64,000 nt of DNA, taken from Chryseobacterium balustinum (GTDB taxonomy: Bacteria; Bacteroidota; Bacteroidia; Flavobacteriales; Weeksellaceae). The stretch spans positions 1-64,000 of the forward strand of contig NZ_FUZE01000006.1 of NCBI RefSeq assembly GCF_900168205.1. Direction: 5' to 3'. Below are positions 14,726 through 24,127 of the stretch, in pieces (the stretch's first letter is position 1; each line of letters begins with the position of its first letter). Position numbers and translations under genes: made by a program. A model generated the notes under the pieces. It saw nothing but the letters and a program-made list of their open reading frames with translations, was not told where the DNA came from and ran no database searches.

Positions 14726-17182
14726 TTGAGCAACTACGAAAATACCGAAGGATTCAAAATCATTCAAAACTGGATGATGGAAAAATCGATTTCTCCGTTC
14801 AAATTTCAAATAGATACCTGGAAAAAATTCGGGAATGGTTATAGCGGAATTGTGGTTGCTCCGACGGGTTTCGGGAAAACCTATTCTGTTTTTTTAGCTT
14901 TAATTTCTGATTTTCTGAATCATCCTGAAAAATATAAGAATGGATTAAAGATGATTTGGATTACGCCACTTCGATCCCTTTCAAAAGATATCGCCAAAGC
15001 AATGCAGGAAGCCATTGATGAGATTGGTTTAGATTGGCTGGTTGGTGTAAGAAACGGAGATACAAACCCGAAAGTGAGGCAGCAACAGGTAAAAAATATG
15101 CCGGAAATTTTAGTTGCAACACCGGAAAGTTTACATCTTCTTCTCGGACAAAAAAATCACCCAAGATTCTTCTCGAATCTGCAAAGTATTGTCATTGATG
15201 AATGGCATGAATTATTGGGTTCAAAACGCGGAGTGATTGTTGAATTAGGAATTTCTCAGTTGAGAAAATATGTTCCAAAACTGAAGATTTGGGGAATTAC
15301 GGCAACGATAGGAAACTTGGATGAAGCAATGGAAGTTTTGATTCCTTACGATATAAAGAAAACAAAAATCACAGCGAAACAACATAAAAAGATAGATATT
15401 ATTTCTGTTTTTCCTGATGAAGTAGAAATTTTGCCTTGGGCAGGACATCTCGGTCATAAATTGGCAGATAAAGTGGTTCCGATTATTTTAGAATCTAAAT
15501 CAACGATTGTTTTTACCAATACCCGAAGTCAGAGTGAAATGTGGTATCAATTATTACTGGATGCTTATCCTGATTTTGCCGGACAAATCGCAATTCATCA
15601 TAGCTCGATCGATGCCCATTTAAGAATCTGGATCGAAGAAAATCTGAGTAATGGAAAATTAAAAGCCGTTGTTTCCACCTCATCTTTAGATTTAGGAATT
15701 GATTTTAAACCTGTGGATACAGTGATACAAATTGGTTCTGCAAAAGGTGTTGCGAGGTTTCTCCAAAGGGCGGGACGAAGTGGACACTCCCCTTTTGAAA
15801 CGTCAAAAATCTATTGTGTTCCTACCCATTCTTTAGAACTGATTGAAGTGGCAGCTTTGAAAGAAGCCGTAAAACAAAATGTAATTGAACCTCGCGAACC
15901 TCAGGTTTTGTGCTTTGATGTTTTGGTTCAGTTTCTGATGACTTTAGCGATTGGTGATGGATTTTTTCCCGAAGAAACATTTGAAAGAATTAAACAGGTT
16001 TATACTTTTCAGGAAATCCGGGATGAAGAATGGAAAGAGATCATCGATTTTTTGACAATTGGCGGAAGTGCACTGAAAAACTACGAAGAATACCATAAAG
16101 TTGTGGTAATGGAAGATGGTCTGCACAAAGTCATTTCGAGAAAAATTGCGATGCTTCACAGAATGAATATGGGTGCAATTGTAAGTGATGCAATGCTAAA
16201 AGTGAAATTTATTTCCGGTGGATATATCGGAATGGTTGAAGAATATTTTATTTCGAGGCTGAAAAAAGAAGAAAAATTTATTCTGGCTGGTCGCGTTCTG
16301 GAGGTGGCGATGGTAAAAGATATGACGGTTTTTGTGCGTGCTTCTAAAGGAAAAGCAATGGCACCAAGTTATTTGGGTGGAAGATTACCTTTAAGTTCAA
16401 ATTTAGGACGTTTCTTAAGAGAAAAATTATCCGGAGCATTAAATCCAAAAGCATCAGAAAAAGAATTGAAATTTTTGCATCCCTTATTAATCAATCAGGA
16501 AGAACGATCACACATCCCAAAAGAAGATGAATTTTTGATTGAACTGATTAAAAACCGGGAAGGCTATCATCTCTTTATGTATCCTTTTGAAGGCCGTTTG
16601 GTACACGAAGTGATGGCAGCTTTAATTGCTTATAGGATTTCAAGATTGGCGCCTATTTCTTTTTCGATGGCAATGAATGATTACGGTTTTGAATTATTCA
16701 GCGATAAAGAAATCCCTTTGAATGAAGATAATCTGGAGAAAATATTGACGAGAGAAAATTTAATGATTGATGTAATTTCAAGTATTAATTCAGCTGAAAT
16801 GGCAAGACGGAAATTCAGAGATATTGCAGTGATTTCAGGAATGGTGATTCAGAATTTTCCGGGACAGCAACGTTCAAATAAAGCTTTGCAAAGTTCGGCT
16901 GGATTGATTTTTAAAGTTTTGGAAGATTATGATCCCAATCATTTTCTCGTAAGACAGGCTTACACTGAAGTTTTCAATATGCAATTGCAGGAGCAGCGTT
17001 TGGTAGAAGCTTTCAAACGGATCGAAAAATCTAAGCTTATTTTAAAATATTCAAATAAATTTACACCTTTAAGTTTCCCAATAAAAGTTGACAGCCTACG
17101 ACAGACTTTGACAAGTGAAAATTTGGATGCAAGAATTCAGAAATTGATTAAACAATCGGGAAGAAATATAAAGGACGAATAA
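14726..17182 (+). CDS. Ligase-associated DEXH-box helicase (Lhr-like)
   Basis: 818 residues from a TTG start that matches the family's N-terminus. It is a superfamily 2 helicase that unwinds damaged DNA together with the ligase set. The Walker A motif is APTGFGKT (45-52), and the DExH motif is DEWH (158-161). The second RecA domain shows TIVFTNTRSQSE, VVSTSSLDLGIDF and RFLQRAGRSGHSP. A C-terminal Lhr-type extension follows (about 450-818). Confidence 0.94.
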   Translation: MSNYENTEGFKIIQNWMMEKSISPFKFQIDTWKKFGNGYSGIVVAPTGFGKTYSVFLALISDFLNHPEKYKNGLKMIWITPLRSLSKDIAKAMQEAIDEIGLDWLVGVRNGDTNPKVRQQQVKNMPEILVATPESLHLLLGQKNHPRFFSNLQSIVIDEWHELLGSKRGVIVELGISQLRKYVPKLKIWGITATIGNLDEAMEVLIPYDIKKTKITAKQHKKIDIISVFPDEVEILPWAGHLGHKLADKVVPIILESKSTIVFTNTRSQSEMWYQLLLDAYPDFAGQIAIHHSSIDAHLRIWIEENLSNGKLKAVVSTSSLDLGIDFKPVDTVIQIGSAKGVARFLQRAGRSGHSPFETSKIYCVPTHSLELIEVAALKEAVKQNVIEPREPQVLCFDVLVQFLMTLAIGDGFFPEETFERIKQVYTFQEIRDEEWKEIIDFLTIGGSALKNYEEYHKVVVMEDGLHKVISRKIAMLHRMNMGAIVSDAMLKVKFISGGYIGMVEEYFISRLKKEEKFILAGRVLEVAMVKDMTVFVRASKGKAMAPSYLGGRLPLSSNLGRFLREKLSGALNPKASEKELKFLHPLLINQEERSHIPKEDEFLIELIKNREGYHLFMYPFEGRLVHEVMAALIAYRISRLAPISFSMAMNDYGFELFSDKEIPLNEDNLEKILTRENLMIDVISSINSAEMARRKFRDIAVISGMVIQNFPGQQRSNKALQSSAGLIFKVLEDYDPNHFLVRQAYTEVFNMQLQEQRLVEAFKRIEKSKLILKYSNKFTPLSFPIKVDSLRQTLTSENLDARIQKLIKQSGRNIKDE

Positions 17183-17283
17183 TTAAAAAATATTCATAAA
17201 GTTTGTCATTAGGAATCTCTGCTGTCGAAAATAAAACTAAGCTTAAACTCCGTTGGAAAGACAAAAGAACTGTTGAAGATTAT

Positions 17284-17928
17284 ATGAAAATAGTAACTAA
17301 AAATATCAATATTCAAAACGAAATTTTCACTCTCACCAATCAGCGTGCATTGTTTTGGAAAAAAGAAAAAGCTTTGATTTTCTCGGATTTACATATCGGT
17401 AAAACAGCACATTTTCGCAAAAACGGAATTGCTTTGGCGAACCATATTATGAAAAATGATTTGGAAAGATTATCAATTTTGATTGAATACTTTCAGCCTG
17501 AAAAATTTATTATTGTCGGAGATTTGCTTCACGCCGGAGATAATGTTGATGTTGATGAATTCTGTATATGGAAAAATCAATATTCAGATATTAAATTCTG
17601 TTTGGTAGAAGGCAATCACGACAGGATTTCAAAAACTTTAGAGAAAAAATTATGTTTAGATTCAAGATCTGATTCGTTAGAAATTGATGATATTTCATTT
17701 GTTCACGATTTCGATAAAACAAATTCAAAATTTCAGATTACCGGACATATTCATCCGGGTTTTATGATTAATTCGCCTGTAAAAAGAATAAAGCTTCCTT
17801 GTTTTGTAGTAACAGAAAATCAGTTGTTGCTTCCGGCATTCAGTGAATTTACAGGTCTGGATACAAAAAATCTTCCTAAAAAAGGAAGATTCTATGTTTT
17901 TACAGATGCTGAAATTTATGAGATATAA
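17284..17928 (+). CDS. pdeM: Ligase-associated endonuclease PdeM (metallophosphoesterase)
   Basis: 214 residues from the ATG at 17284; an upstream TTG at 17203 would add 27 residues without homology. It is a calcineurin-type phosphoesterase with the metal motifs in order: SDLHIGKTAHF, GDLLHAGDNVD, EGNHDR and TGHIHPG. This family is recurrently found as the fourth member of the ligase-exonuclease-helicase cassette, and a role as a nuclease acting on damaged ends is inferred from that association. The gene ends 7 bp from the convergent HTH gene. Confidence 0.92.
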   Translation: MKIVTKNINIQNEIFTLTNQRALFWKKEKALIFSDLHIGKTAHFRKNGIALANHIMKNDLERLSILIEYFQPEKFIIVGDLLHAGDNVDVDEFCIWKNQYSDIKFCLVEGNHDRISKTLEKKLCLDSRSDSLEIDDISFVHDFDKTNSKFQITGHIHPGFMINSPVKRIKLPCFVVTENQLLLPAFSEFTGLDTKNLPKKGRFYVFTDAEIYEI

Positions 17929-17934
17929 TAATCT

Positions 17935-18285
17935 TTATAATTGATCAAACCATTTGTAAATATCGGTATCTGAAGAGATTTTGAGTTTTTTTCTTAATCT
18001 GTTTTTCCTGTTCTGAATTGCTTTTGGAGTCACAAATGTATAGGTAGCAATTTCTTTTGTACTCAATCTCAACTTGAGATAAATACAAAAAATAATTTCA
18101 GAATTTTGCAGCTTTCCATTAACGTTGGAAAGGTTCTCAAAAAAATCAGGGTATGCAGATTTAAATTTACTTAAAAGGCGCGGTGAATTTTGTTTTGCAA
18201 GTCTGATGATTTCTTCATCAACCAAAATTTTCGCGTTGTAGTGTTCTGCATTAAAGTCTTGTGTGTTTTCTCTATTTCTATTCAT
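17935..18285 (-). CDS. LuxR-type HTH transcriptional regulator
   Basis: 116 residues. The C-terminal 60 residues form a GerE/LuxR helix-turn-helix (LRLSTKEIATYTFVTPKAIQ, then KNRLRKKLKI). The N-terminal half has no receiver domain or sensor that I recognise. TAACTTTG on the minus strand (18322-18315) is a good -7 element. Confidence 0.8.
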   Translation of the reverse strand: MNRNRENTQDFNAEHYNAKILVDEEIIRLAKQNSPRLLSKFKSAYPDFFENLSNVNGKLQNSEIIFCIYLKLRLSTKEIATYTFVTPKAIQNRKNRLRKKLKISSDTDIYKWFDQL

Positions 18286-18693
18286 TATTTAGCAGAATTT
18301 TTCTCTATCATTATCAAAGTTATAGGAAAAGCTTTGATCTGATTAACGTTCTTATTATTAGTTTTTTTCAATTTGTTTATAGGTTCGGAATCTGATTATT
18401 TTAACCGAAATAACTTCTAAATGGCTATTAATTGTAGGAAATCTTTCATCCTTCAAAATTCGTGATTCAAATGTATCAGAATTTTCATATTTCTTTTTAT
18501 GATTCTAATCAACAAACCGATTTATATTTCAGGATTATTAATTTGAATTTGAGCAGTAATATTCGCTTAAAAATTTATTTTCAAAAAGTATTCCATTTTT
18601 TAATGTTTAATGTGGTACCTGTGTGGTAGGCAAATAATTCACTTTTGTATAAAATTACTCTTTCTTTACAAGTCTAAAAATGTGGACATTATT
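18286..18693. other. Intergenic region between divergent regulators
   Basis: 408 bp of AT-rich DNA between the LuxR-type gene and a Crp/Fnr gene. It contains the -7 element TAACTTTG for the leftward gene at 18322-18315. I see no further gene, hairpin or repeat. The frame starting with an ATG at 18610 is an extension of the next gene that lacks homology. Confidence 0.5.
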
Positions 18694-19338
18694 ATGTTTC
18701 CCAGCATAGCAATTAAATTTTTAGATAGAATTAATCCCTATAATATGATAAATGAAGATATATTATTTTCTTTTGGAGCAGATTTAAAAACTTATGACCC
18801 TGATGATTTTATTTTTTCTGAAGGTGAAGTTCCAGGCTTCTTTTTCCTGATTTCCAAAGGAAAAGTGAAATTAAATAATTATAATGAAGGAGGTAAAGAG
18901 TTTATTCAAGGCATACTTTCACAAGGTCACAGTATTGGCTTATCGTCACTTTTTACAGAAAAAACATATCCATTAAATGCTGTTGCAGTAGAAGAATCTG
19001 AAGTTATAAGATTACCTAAAGCTCAATATTTGCAGTTTTTGCAAAAGCATCCTGAAAATTATTTTAAAAATATACAGTTCCTTTCCGAGCATATGCATTA
19101 CAAGTTTTTGATGATGCAGAGTATGGCTTTTCAAAAACCTGGTCAGAAACTTTTAACCTTAATGAATTATCTTAAAGATCATCATCATGACCAGTCGCAA
19201 TATGCTCTGCAGATTCTTTTAACCAGACAACAGCTCGCCTCACTTACCGGTTTGAGCGTAGAAACTGTGATCAGGGTAATAAAAAGCATGGAGAAAGAAG
19301 AAATTTTAAAAATCAAAAACAGAAAGATTTTTTATTAA
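18694..19338 (+). CDS. Crp/Fnr-family transcriptional regulator
   Basis: 214 residues from the ATG at 18694; an ATG at 18610 would add 28 non-homologous residues. The sensor barrel (FSEGEVPGFFFLISKGKVKL) and the C-terminal HTH (LTRQQLASLTGLSVETVIRV, then IKSMEKEEILKI) are clear. No Fe-S Cys cluster is visible, so oxygen sensing like Fnr is unlikely. It is closely similar to the proteins at 20239 and 20946, suggesting local duplication around the cinA-like gene. Confidence 0.88.
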   Translation: MFPSIAIKFLDRINPYNMINEDILFSFGADLKTYDPDDFIFSEGEVPGFFFLISKGKVKLNNYNEGGKEFIQGILSQGHSIGLSSLFTEKTYPLNAVAVEESEVIRLPKAQYLQFLQKHPENYFKNIQFLSEHMHYKFLMMQSMAFQKPGQKLLTLMNYLKDHHHDQSQYALQILLTRQQLASLTGLSVETVIRVIKSMEKEEILKIKNRKIFY

Positions 19339-19370
19339 TTTCTACAATGTTATTCTTTATCTGAGTTATT

Positions 19371-19871
19371 TTATTTTAGAATCAAAAGTTTATTAATCTC
19401 ACTTTTAAAACATCCTAAAATAAATTCTGTATAATATTGTTGAGCTCCCAAAGCCTGTGTTTTGGGATGAAGTTCGAGTTTTTTAGATAAAATGATTTCA
19501 CCTTTATATGCAAAAGAATAGTATGAAAATATTTTATAAGTTGAACTTCTCATTGGGTTGGCATAACCTGTAACTGCTATAGACCAATCGGTTTCGAATA
19601 GTTTTGCTACACTGAGTGCCATTGTTTCTGCAATCTCTTCAGAAACACAATCGCACAAGTTTCCTTCGGCATAATCTACATTTAGAAGTTTAACTTTTTG
19701 ATCTAATGTATAAGCCGTAATTCCGCCTTTATAGAACATTGATGCATTTGGCATTTGTGAAAAAGCAAGCTGAAAAAGCCCGGAAGTTACACTTTCAGCA
19801 ATAGAAATTGTTTCATTGGTCGCAATTAATGCATCGCTGATATAATTGAGTAAGTTTTGTTGAAATTCCAT
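19371..19871 (-). CDS. CinA-family protein (nicotinamide-nucleotide amidohydrolase domain)
   Basis: 166 residues, comprising only the C-terminal CinA domain, which deamidates nicotinamide mononucleotide to nicotinate mononucleotide in NAD recycling. The catalytic region reads IAESVTSGLFQLAFS, corresponding to the family's ESCTGG motif with Val-Thr-Ser replacing Cys-Thr-Gly. GGITAYTLDQKVKLLNV and VAVTGYA-like VTGYANP follow. The altered motif leaves activity uncertain. It lies between Crp/Fnr genes. Confidence 0.82.
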   Translation of the reverse strand: MEFQQNLLNYISDALIATNETISIAESVTSGLFQLAFSQMPNASMFYKGGITAYTLDQKVKLLNVDYAEGNLCDCVSEEIAETMALSVAKLFETDWSIAVTGYANPMRSSTYKIFSYYSFAYKGEIILSKKLELHPKTQALGAQQYYTEFILGCFKSEINKLLILK

Positions 19872-20238
19872 AAGATTTGTTTTAATGAAGTTGTAAAATA
19901 TTCATGTGTTTTTCAAAGTAATGGAGATCATCAGTTTTTTAAATATAGCGTAAAAAGGCTTAATAAATCTGCCAATTCTATAGCGTTCTAAAGATTACCT
20001 CTTCCTCCACAAAAGAGGTAATCATGAAAGTAAATTATGAATAAAAAACTGATGTTACAGTTTAAATCTGAGATTTACAAACTGTAATTCTAAACCTTAT
20101 TGGGTAAAATATAATGTTTCTGTTTTCATATTATTAATTTAGGTGGTTGGTGTTGAGATTGTGGTTTTTATGATAAAATATAACAAATATACTTCGCTCA
20201 GTATTTATCAATTTATGATTTGAGTCATGTCATTTTTT
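19872..20238. other. Gap with a perfect stem-loop
   Basis: 367 bp without a gene. GATTACCTCTT (19993-20003) and AAGAGGTAATC (20013-20023) form a perfect 11-bp stem with a 9-nt loop and no T tract. It is therefore a better candidate for an operator or processing site than for a terminator. The rest is AT-rich and featureless. Confidence 0.5.
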
Positions 20239-20853
20239 TTAATAATATATTTTGCGGTCTTCAATTTTCAGCAGATTTTCTTTTTCCATTTTTTTGATAG
20301 TTCTGATAATTGTTTCTACACGTAAACCGGTAAGGTCGGCAATTTGTTGTCTTGTAAGCTTTATATTAAATGAATGCTGATCTTCACAATCGGTATAGCT
20401 TCTCAGATAATTGAAAAGACCAAGAATTCTTGCAGAAGGCTGTTGTGACACCATATCATGAATCATTTTCATTTTGAAATAAAGGCGGTGCGATAAACAG
20501 GCATTTATTTCCAAGGAAACATGAGGATGTTCTTTTACCAGATTAATGAAATTTTTTCTTGGTAATATGATAACTGTTGTAGGCTTTAAAGCGTAAGCAT
20601 TGACCGTATATTTTTTGTCTATAAACAGATGTGCATCTCCAAAACTTTGTCCTTTCCCTAAAATATTATGGATGAATTCTTTTCCCTCTTCATTAAAATT
20701 ATTCACTTTTACAATACCTTCTGTTACTTGGTAGTAAAAATTCGGCGATTCGCCTTCTCTAAAAATAAGCTCTTTTTCTTTGTAAGTTTTAATTTCAGCG
20801 CTGTAAGATGTGAGCAATTGCTCATCAATCTTCATGCAACTTATTGTTTTCAT
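20239..20853 (-). CDS. Crp/Fnr-family transcriptional regulator
   Basis: 204 residues. Sensor barrel at about 20-120 (FREGESPNFYYQVTEGIVKV) and HTH at 155-195 (LTRQQIADLTGLRVETIIRT). Close in sequence to the regulators at 18694 and 20946, including the shared NFNEEGKEFI segment. A second Met seven codons in is an alternative start. Confidence 0.88.
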   Translation of the reverse strand: MKTISCMKIDEQLLTSYSAEIKTYKEKELIFREGESPNFYYQVTEGIVKVNNFNEEGKEFIHNILGKGQSFGDAHLFIDKKYTVNAYALKPTTVIILPRKNFINLVKEHPHVSLEINACLSHRLYFKMKMIHDMVSQQPSARILGLFNYLRSYTDCEDQHSFNIKLTRQQIADLTGLRVETIIRTIKKMEKENLLKIEDRKIYY

Positions 20854-20945
20854 GGTATAAAAATTTTATCATTTAATTTTATCATTTGGGATCAGTAGTA
20901 AGTTGTACTGTCGGAATTTTTTCAACACATATTTTGTGCCATAAT

Positions 20946-21311
20946 TTATTTAAAATGGAGCTTTTTAGAAAGGTTTTTATTTATTTCAAAACACATTTTC
21001 GGATTTTGCTGTAATAAACTGATAAATAAGCTTTTTTTTAAACTCAAAACTTCACAGGAATTGATAGCTACTGCATTCATAGGATATTGATGATCTATAA
21101 AAAGAAAAGACTCACCAAGGCACTCTCCTGCTTCCAAACGATTCTGAATGTATTCTTTACCAGATTCATCATAATTATTCATTTTTACACTTCCGGAAAC
21201 AATCTGGAAATAATACTGGGCAGATTCGCCTTCTGTGAAAATATTTTCTGAAGCCAGATAGTTTTTGCTGATAGCTCCTGCGGATTCCAGGATTTTTTGG
21301 TGAATTACCAT
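20946..21311 (-). pseudogene. Crp/Fnr-type sensor domain without HTH (truncated paralogue)
   Basis: 121 residues containing only the cyclic-nucleotide-type barrel (FTEGESAQYYFQIVSGSVKM, then NNYDESGKEYIQNRLEAGE). The frame stops at KKLHFK, where paralogues continue with the DNA-binding domain, and no HTH is encoded in the 92 bp before the next gene. It is either a decayed duplicate or a stand-alone sensor that could form mixed dimers. Confidence 0.7.
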
Positions 21312-21765
21312 AATTTCTAATATTACAATGAATTGTGATGGTAATCTTCACAAAAGATATAAGTAAATATTAGTGGTAACAAGGTTTAAGCGGATGATGA
21401 GCTACGATTAAAGAGAATGTCAATACTTAAATATTTTACTGATTTTCAGTATTTAATATTTTTAAATAGAGAAATCTTTCACAATTTTTAGTTTGTGAAT
21501 AGTAATAGTTTATTATAAAATTGAATAAGTGTAAACTATCAACTTTACCCAAATATACGATAAATTAAATTATATCTTTATGATTTCAATCATAAATTTT
21601 ACTTAATGCTGCTTGATTTTTATTAATAATGTTCTTTTTAATTTATTTTATAGGAAAGTTGAATTTTTTTTTGAAGATTTTATATTTTTGGTTAGGTTTT
21701 TGAAGCGACCAATAATCATAGAATTTTTTATTCTATAATACACCACAATTACAAAATATATCATT
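21312..21765. other. AT-rich intergenic region with promoter of the flavin split-barrel gene
   Basis: 454 bp without a gene. TTG at 21659-21661 and TATTTTTG at 21683-21690 form a plausible promoter (21-bp spacer) for the gene at 21766. Around 21424-21466 a loose AT-rich inverted repeat centres on ACTGATTTTCAGT. Nothing else is recognisable. Confidence 0.5.
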
Positions 21766-22272
21766 ATGTCAACAGAAAATTTGAATTACGCAGAAGCGGC
21801 GAAAAAAATTAAAGAACTTTCAGAAAAAGCAAAAATTTGTATGTTTTGCACCAATCTTGAAAGCTTACCTATCAATACCCGACCGATGGGTCTTCAGGAA
21901 ACAGATGAAAGCGGAAATCTATGGTTCATCAGCAGTGAAGCCAGCAACAAAAATTTTGAGATAAAAGATGACAAAAGAGTGCAACTTTTATTTATGAATA
22001 ACTCAGATTCAGAATATCTTTCTATATTTGGTGATGCTGTGATTTATAAAGATAGATCAACTATTGAAGAAAAATGGTCAGCAATGGCAAATGCTTGGTT
22101 TGATGGAAAAGATGATCCGAATGTTTCGATCATCCGTGTAACACCGAAGGATACTTATTATTGGGATACTAAAGCAGGAAAACTAGTGAGTTTACTCACC
22201 TTTGTAGCTGCTGCAGTTACCGGAAATAAAACCGATAATTCTGACGGTGTAGAAGGTAATGCTACAGTTTAA
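21766..22272 (+). CDS. Pyridoxamine 5'-phosphate oxidase-like general stress protein
   Basis: 168 residues of the FMN-binding split-barrel family (general stress protein 26 group): CMFCTNLESLPINTRPMGLQ, then NLWFISSEASNKNFEIKDDK and LLFMNNSDSEYLSIFGDAVI. Such proteins bind FMN or F420-like cofactors and are induced by stress; the substrate is unknown. It is followed by a small unknown gene in the same direction. Confidence 0.87.
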   Translation: MSTENLNYAEAAKKIKELSEKAKICMFCTNLESLPINTRPMGLQETDESGNLWFISSEASNKNFEIKDDKRVQLLFMNNSDSEYLSIFGDAVIYKDRSTIEEKWSAMANAWFDGKDDPNVSIIRVTPKDTYYWDTKAGKLVSLLTFVAAAVTGNKTDNSDGVEGNATV

Positions 22273-22312
22273 TTTTTAAAATCTAATTCCTTACTTTAAA
22301 AACTATAAGATC

Positions 22313-22663
22313 ATGATATTCGAAGATGACCCGCACGCTGTTGTTCATGAAACGAATAATAAGCCTTTGAGCAATTTTGCAATGATTACTCAGGTAATTC
22401 AATTCAGTGGAGATAAGTCTTTCATCTTAAATTCTCTGCAGAAGATAAAAAACAGCACTATTTGCGAAATAAAAAGAAAAGTGATTGATAAATTTATTCA
22501 TGAATATACTGTCAACTTTACAGGATATGTTGAGAACGACAGTTATCATCTTCATTCTGATGGTTATCAGTTGTCACCTTCTTATGCGAAACAATCTTAT
22601 GAAAAAGTTTTAAGGGAACAGGAATACCTAAATAGAATAATCACCACACTCAACAACGATTAG
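22313..22663 (+). CDS. Hypothetical protein
   Basis: 116 residues, soluble, no signal peptide, no recognised domain. Alpha-beta composition (FAMITQVIQFSGDKSFILNS, then YTVNFTGYVENDSYHLHSDG). It lies 40 bp after the stress-protein gene and is followed by a terminator that overlaps its last codons, so the two probably form one unit. Confidence 0.6.
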   Translation: MIFEDDPHAVVHETNNKPLSNFAMITQVIQFSGDKSFILNSLQKIKNSTICEIKRKVIDKFIHEYTVNFTGYVENDSYHLHSDGYQLSPSYAKQSYEKVLREQEYLNRIITTLNND

Positions 22664-22683
22664 TTGTTTGGTGTGGTGATTAT
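22639..22683. terminator. Long stem-loop terminator overlapping a stop codon
   Basis: AATCACCACAC (22639-22649) pairs with GTGTGGTGATT (22671-22681), and the inner CAACAAC pairs with GTTGTTTG. The stem includes the stop codon at 22661. A short T-rich stretch follows. It lies between convergent genes. Confidence 0.7.
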
Positions 22684-22704
22684 ATTTTCATCTTAAACTA
22701 AAGA

Positions 22705-23298
22705 TTATTTATCGGTAACAAAATTCTTTTTTGCCAGTTCTTTTCTCACACGGCTTAAGCTTTCAGGAGTAATTCCCAGATAAGAAGCGATCATCCATTG
22801 CGGAACTCTCAGTAAAAGATCTGGATACATTTTGATGAATTTTAAATAGCGTTCTTCCGCTGTTTCTCCCAACAAAGAATTGATTCTATCCTGCAAACTT
22901 TTTACATGTTTCTGAATAATCAAATCATTTTTTTCAATCGTATTGGGGAATTCTTCCAAAAGTTTGCTAAAAAAATCCGGCTGCAAAAATAATACTTCAG
23001 AATCTTCCACAGCTTCAATATAGTATCGGGATTTTTCATTAAAATAAAGACTGCTTCGGTCACCAATCAGCCAATTTTCAGGAGCAAACTGTATCACGTG
23101 CTCTTTCCCGTTTTTATCGATAGAATACATTCTTAGAAGTCCTTTTTCAACAAAAAAAGTATTTCGACACACTTGGCCTTCTTGTAAAAGCATTTCGTGC
23201 TTCCCTACTTTTTTCATTTCATACTGAATGCTGCATAAATTTACTTTTTCAGCAGGAACTTCAAAAACTTTTGCTAAATATTCGTTTATATTGCTCAT
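22705..23298 (-). CDS. Crp/Fnr-family transcriptional regulator (last gene of bacillithiol operon)
   Basis: 197 residues: sensor barrel (EMLLQEGQVCRNTFFVEKGL) and HTH (WMIASYLGITPESLSRVRKE, about 165-190). Its start overlaps the ytxJ stop by 4 bp, making it the last of four tightly coupled genes. This suggests control by redox or thiol status, an inference from context. Confidence 0.9.
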   Translation of the reverse strand: MSNINEYLAKVFEVPAEKVNLCSIQYEMKKVGKHEMLLQEGQVCRNTFFVEKGLLRMYSIDKNGKEHVIQFAPENWLIGDRSSLYFNEKSRYYIEAVEDSEVLFLQPDFFSKLLEEFPNTIEKNDLIIQKHVKSLQDRINSLLGETAEERYLKFIKMYPDLLLRVPQWMIASYLGITPESLSRVRKELAKKNFVTDK

Positions 23299-23675
23299 AC
23301 AATCTGGCTTAAAGAAATATCCTGATGTGATGCGTTGTTGATGGCTTTTCCATCTTCTATAACAATCAATTGCGGGCTTTCGTGACGAATCCCAAAATCT
23401 TCAGCAATCTTGTTAGAAATCGGTCTGAATGCCAAAAGATCCAGGAAATAAAAACTTACATTTTGTTCGTCTGAATTTTCTATTTCTTTTTCAAAATTTT
23501 TCAAAACCGTTTTACTGATAAAACAGCTTGTAGAATGTTTGAAGACCGCTACTCTATTTTCGTAAGATTGCTTGATTGCTTTTTCTAAATCTTCTTCAGA
23601 CTTTATCGTTTTCCAGAAAGATTTTGTTTCTCCCTGTTCCTGTTTTCCGCCAAATATTTTATCTAAAAAACTCAT
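23295..23675 (-). CDS. ytxJ: Bacillithiol system redox protein YtxJ
   Basis: 126 residues, thioredoxin-like fold with one active-site Cys51 in KHSTSCFISKTV, the signature of monothiol bacilliredoxin-like YtxJ. Such proteins are thought to remove bacillithiol from protein disulfides. Four-bp overlaps on both sides place it between DUF1569 and the Crp/Fnr gene in one operon with a bacillithiol transferase. Confidence 0.88.
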   Translation of the reverse strand: MSFLDKIFGGKQEQGETKSFWKTIKSEEDLEKAIKQSYENRVAVFKHSTSCFISKTVLKNFEKEIENSDEQNVSFYFLDLLAFRPISNKIAEDFGIRHESPQLIVIEDGKAINNASHQDISLSQIV

Positions 23676-24127
23676 ACATTAAATTGTTTTAAATGGTGAT
23701 TGAGATGTTTATATTCCATAAATCCCCAATCTTTCTCTTTCATTTCACCAAAAAGCTCATGACGATTTGGCAAAACATGGTTTTTGTAAGCAAGATAATA
23801 CTCGTCTAACCTTTTTAAAAGATTGTTTCTTGCTTCTTCAAAGTTACATTCAAAATTAACGATTACTTTTTTAAAAGTAGGCATATTTCTGGGAATTCCG
23901 TTATTGAAAATTTGCATTTCCCTTTTCACAAAAATCCCAATCGATTTGAATAGAAAATTAATAGGTGGAAGAGTGATTTTCTTTAAGGCAATCTGTAAGA
24001 TCAAGTCGCAATGAACCAGCATTTGTGAAACATTCATGTTTCCCCATTTTCTCTCAGAAGTTTCTGAAAGCTGAGCAATTCGCTGCTTTATTTCATTAAA
24101 ATTACTCTCATTATGAAGACTTTTCAC
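23672..24127 (-). CDS. DUF1569 (DinB-like) protein
   Basis: 151 residues with the four-helix DinB-like pattern of DUF1569 (ERKWGNMNVSQMLVHCDLIL, then PNRHELFGEMKEKDWGFMEY and KHLNHHLKQF). His residues at the expected metal-binding places (HCD, KHLNHHL) suggest a metalloenzyme related to the adjacent thiol transferase. Overlaps of 4 bp with both neighbours. Confidence 0.83.
   Translation of the reverse strand: MKSLHNESNFNEIKQRIAQLSETSERKWGNMNVSQMLVHCDLILQIALKKITLPPINFLFKSIGIFVKREMQIFNNGIPRNMPTFKKVIVNFECNFEEARNNLLKRLDEYYLAYKNHVLPNRHELFGEMKEKDWGFMEYKHLNHHLKQFNV

Noticed and set aside
22639..22681. Stem-loop near 22660 as a riboswitch
   Set aside because: It overlaps the end of a gene between convergent genes and fits a terminator better.
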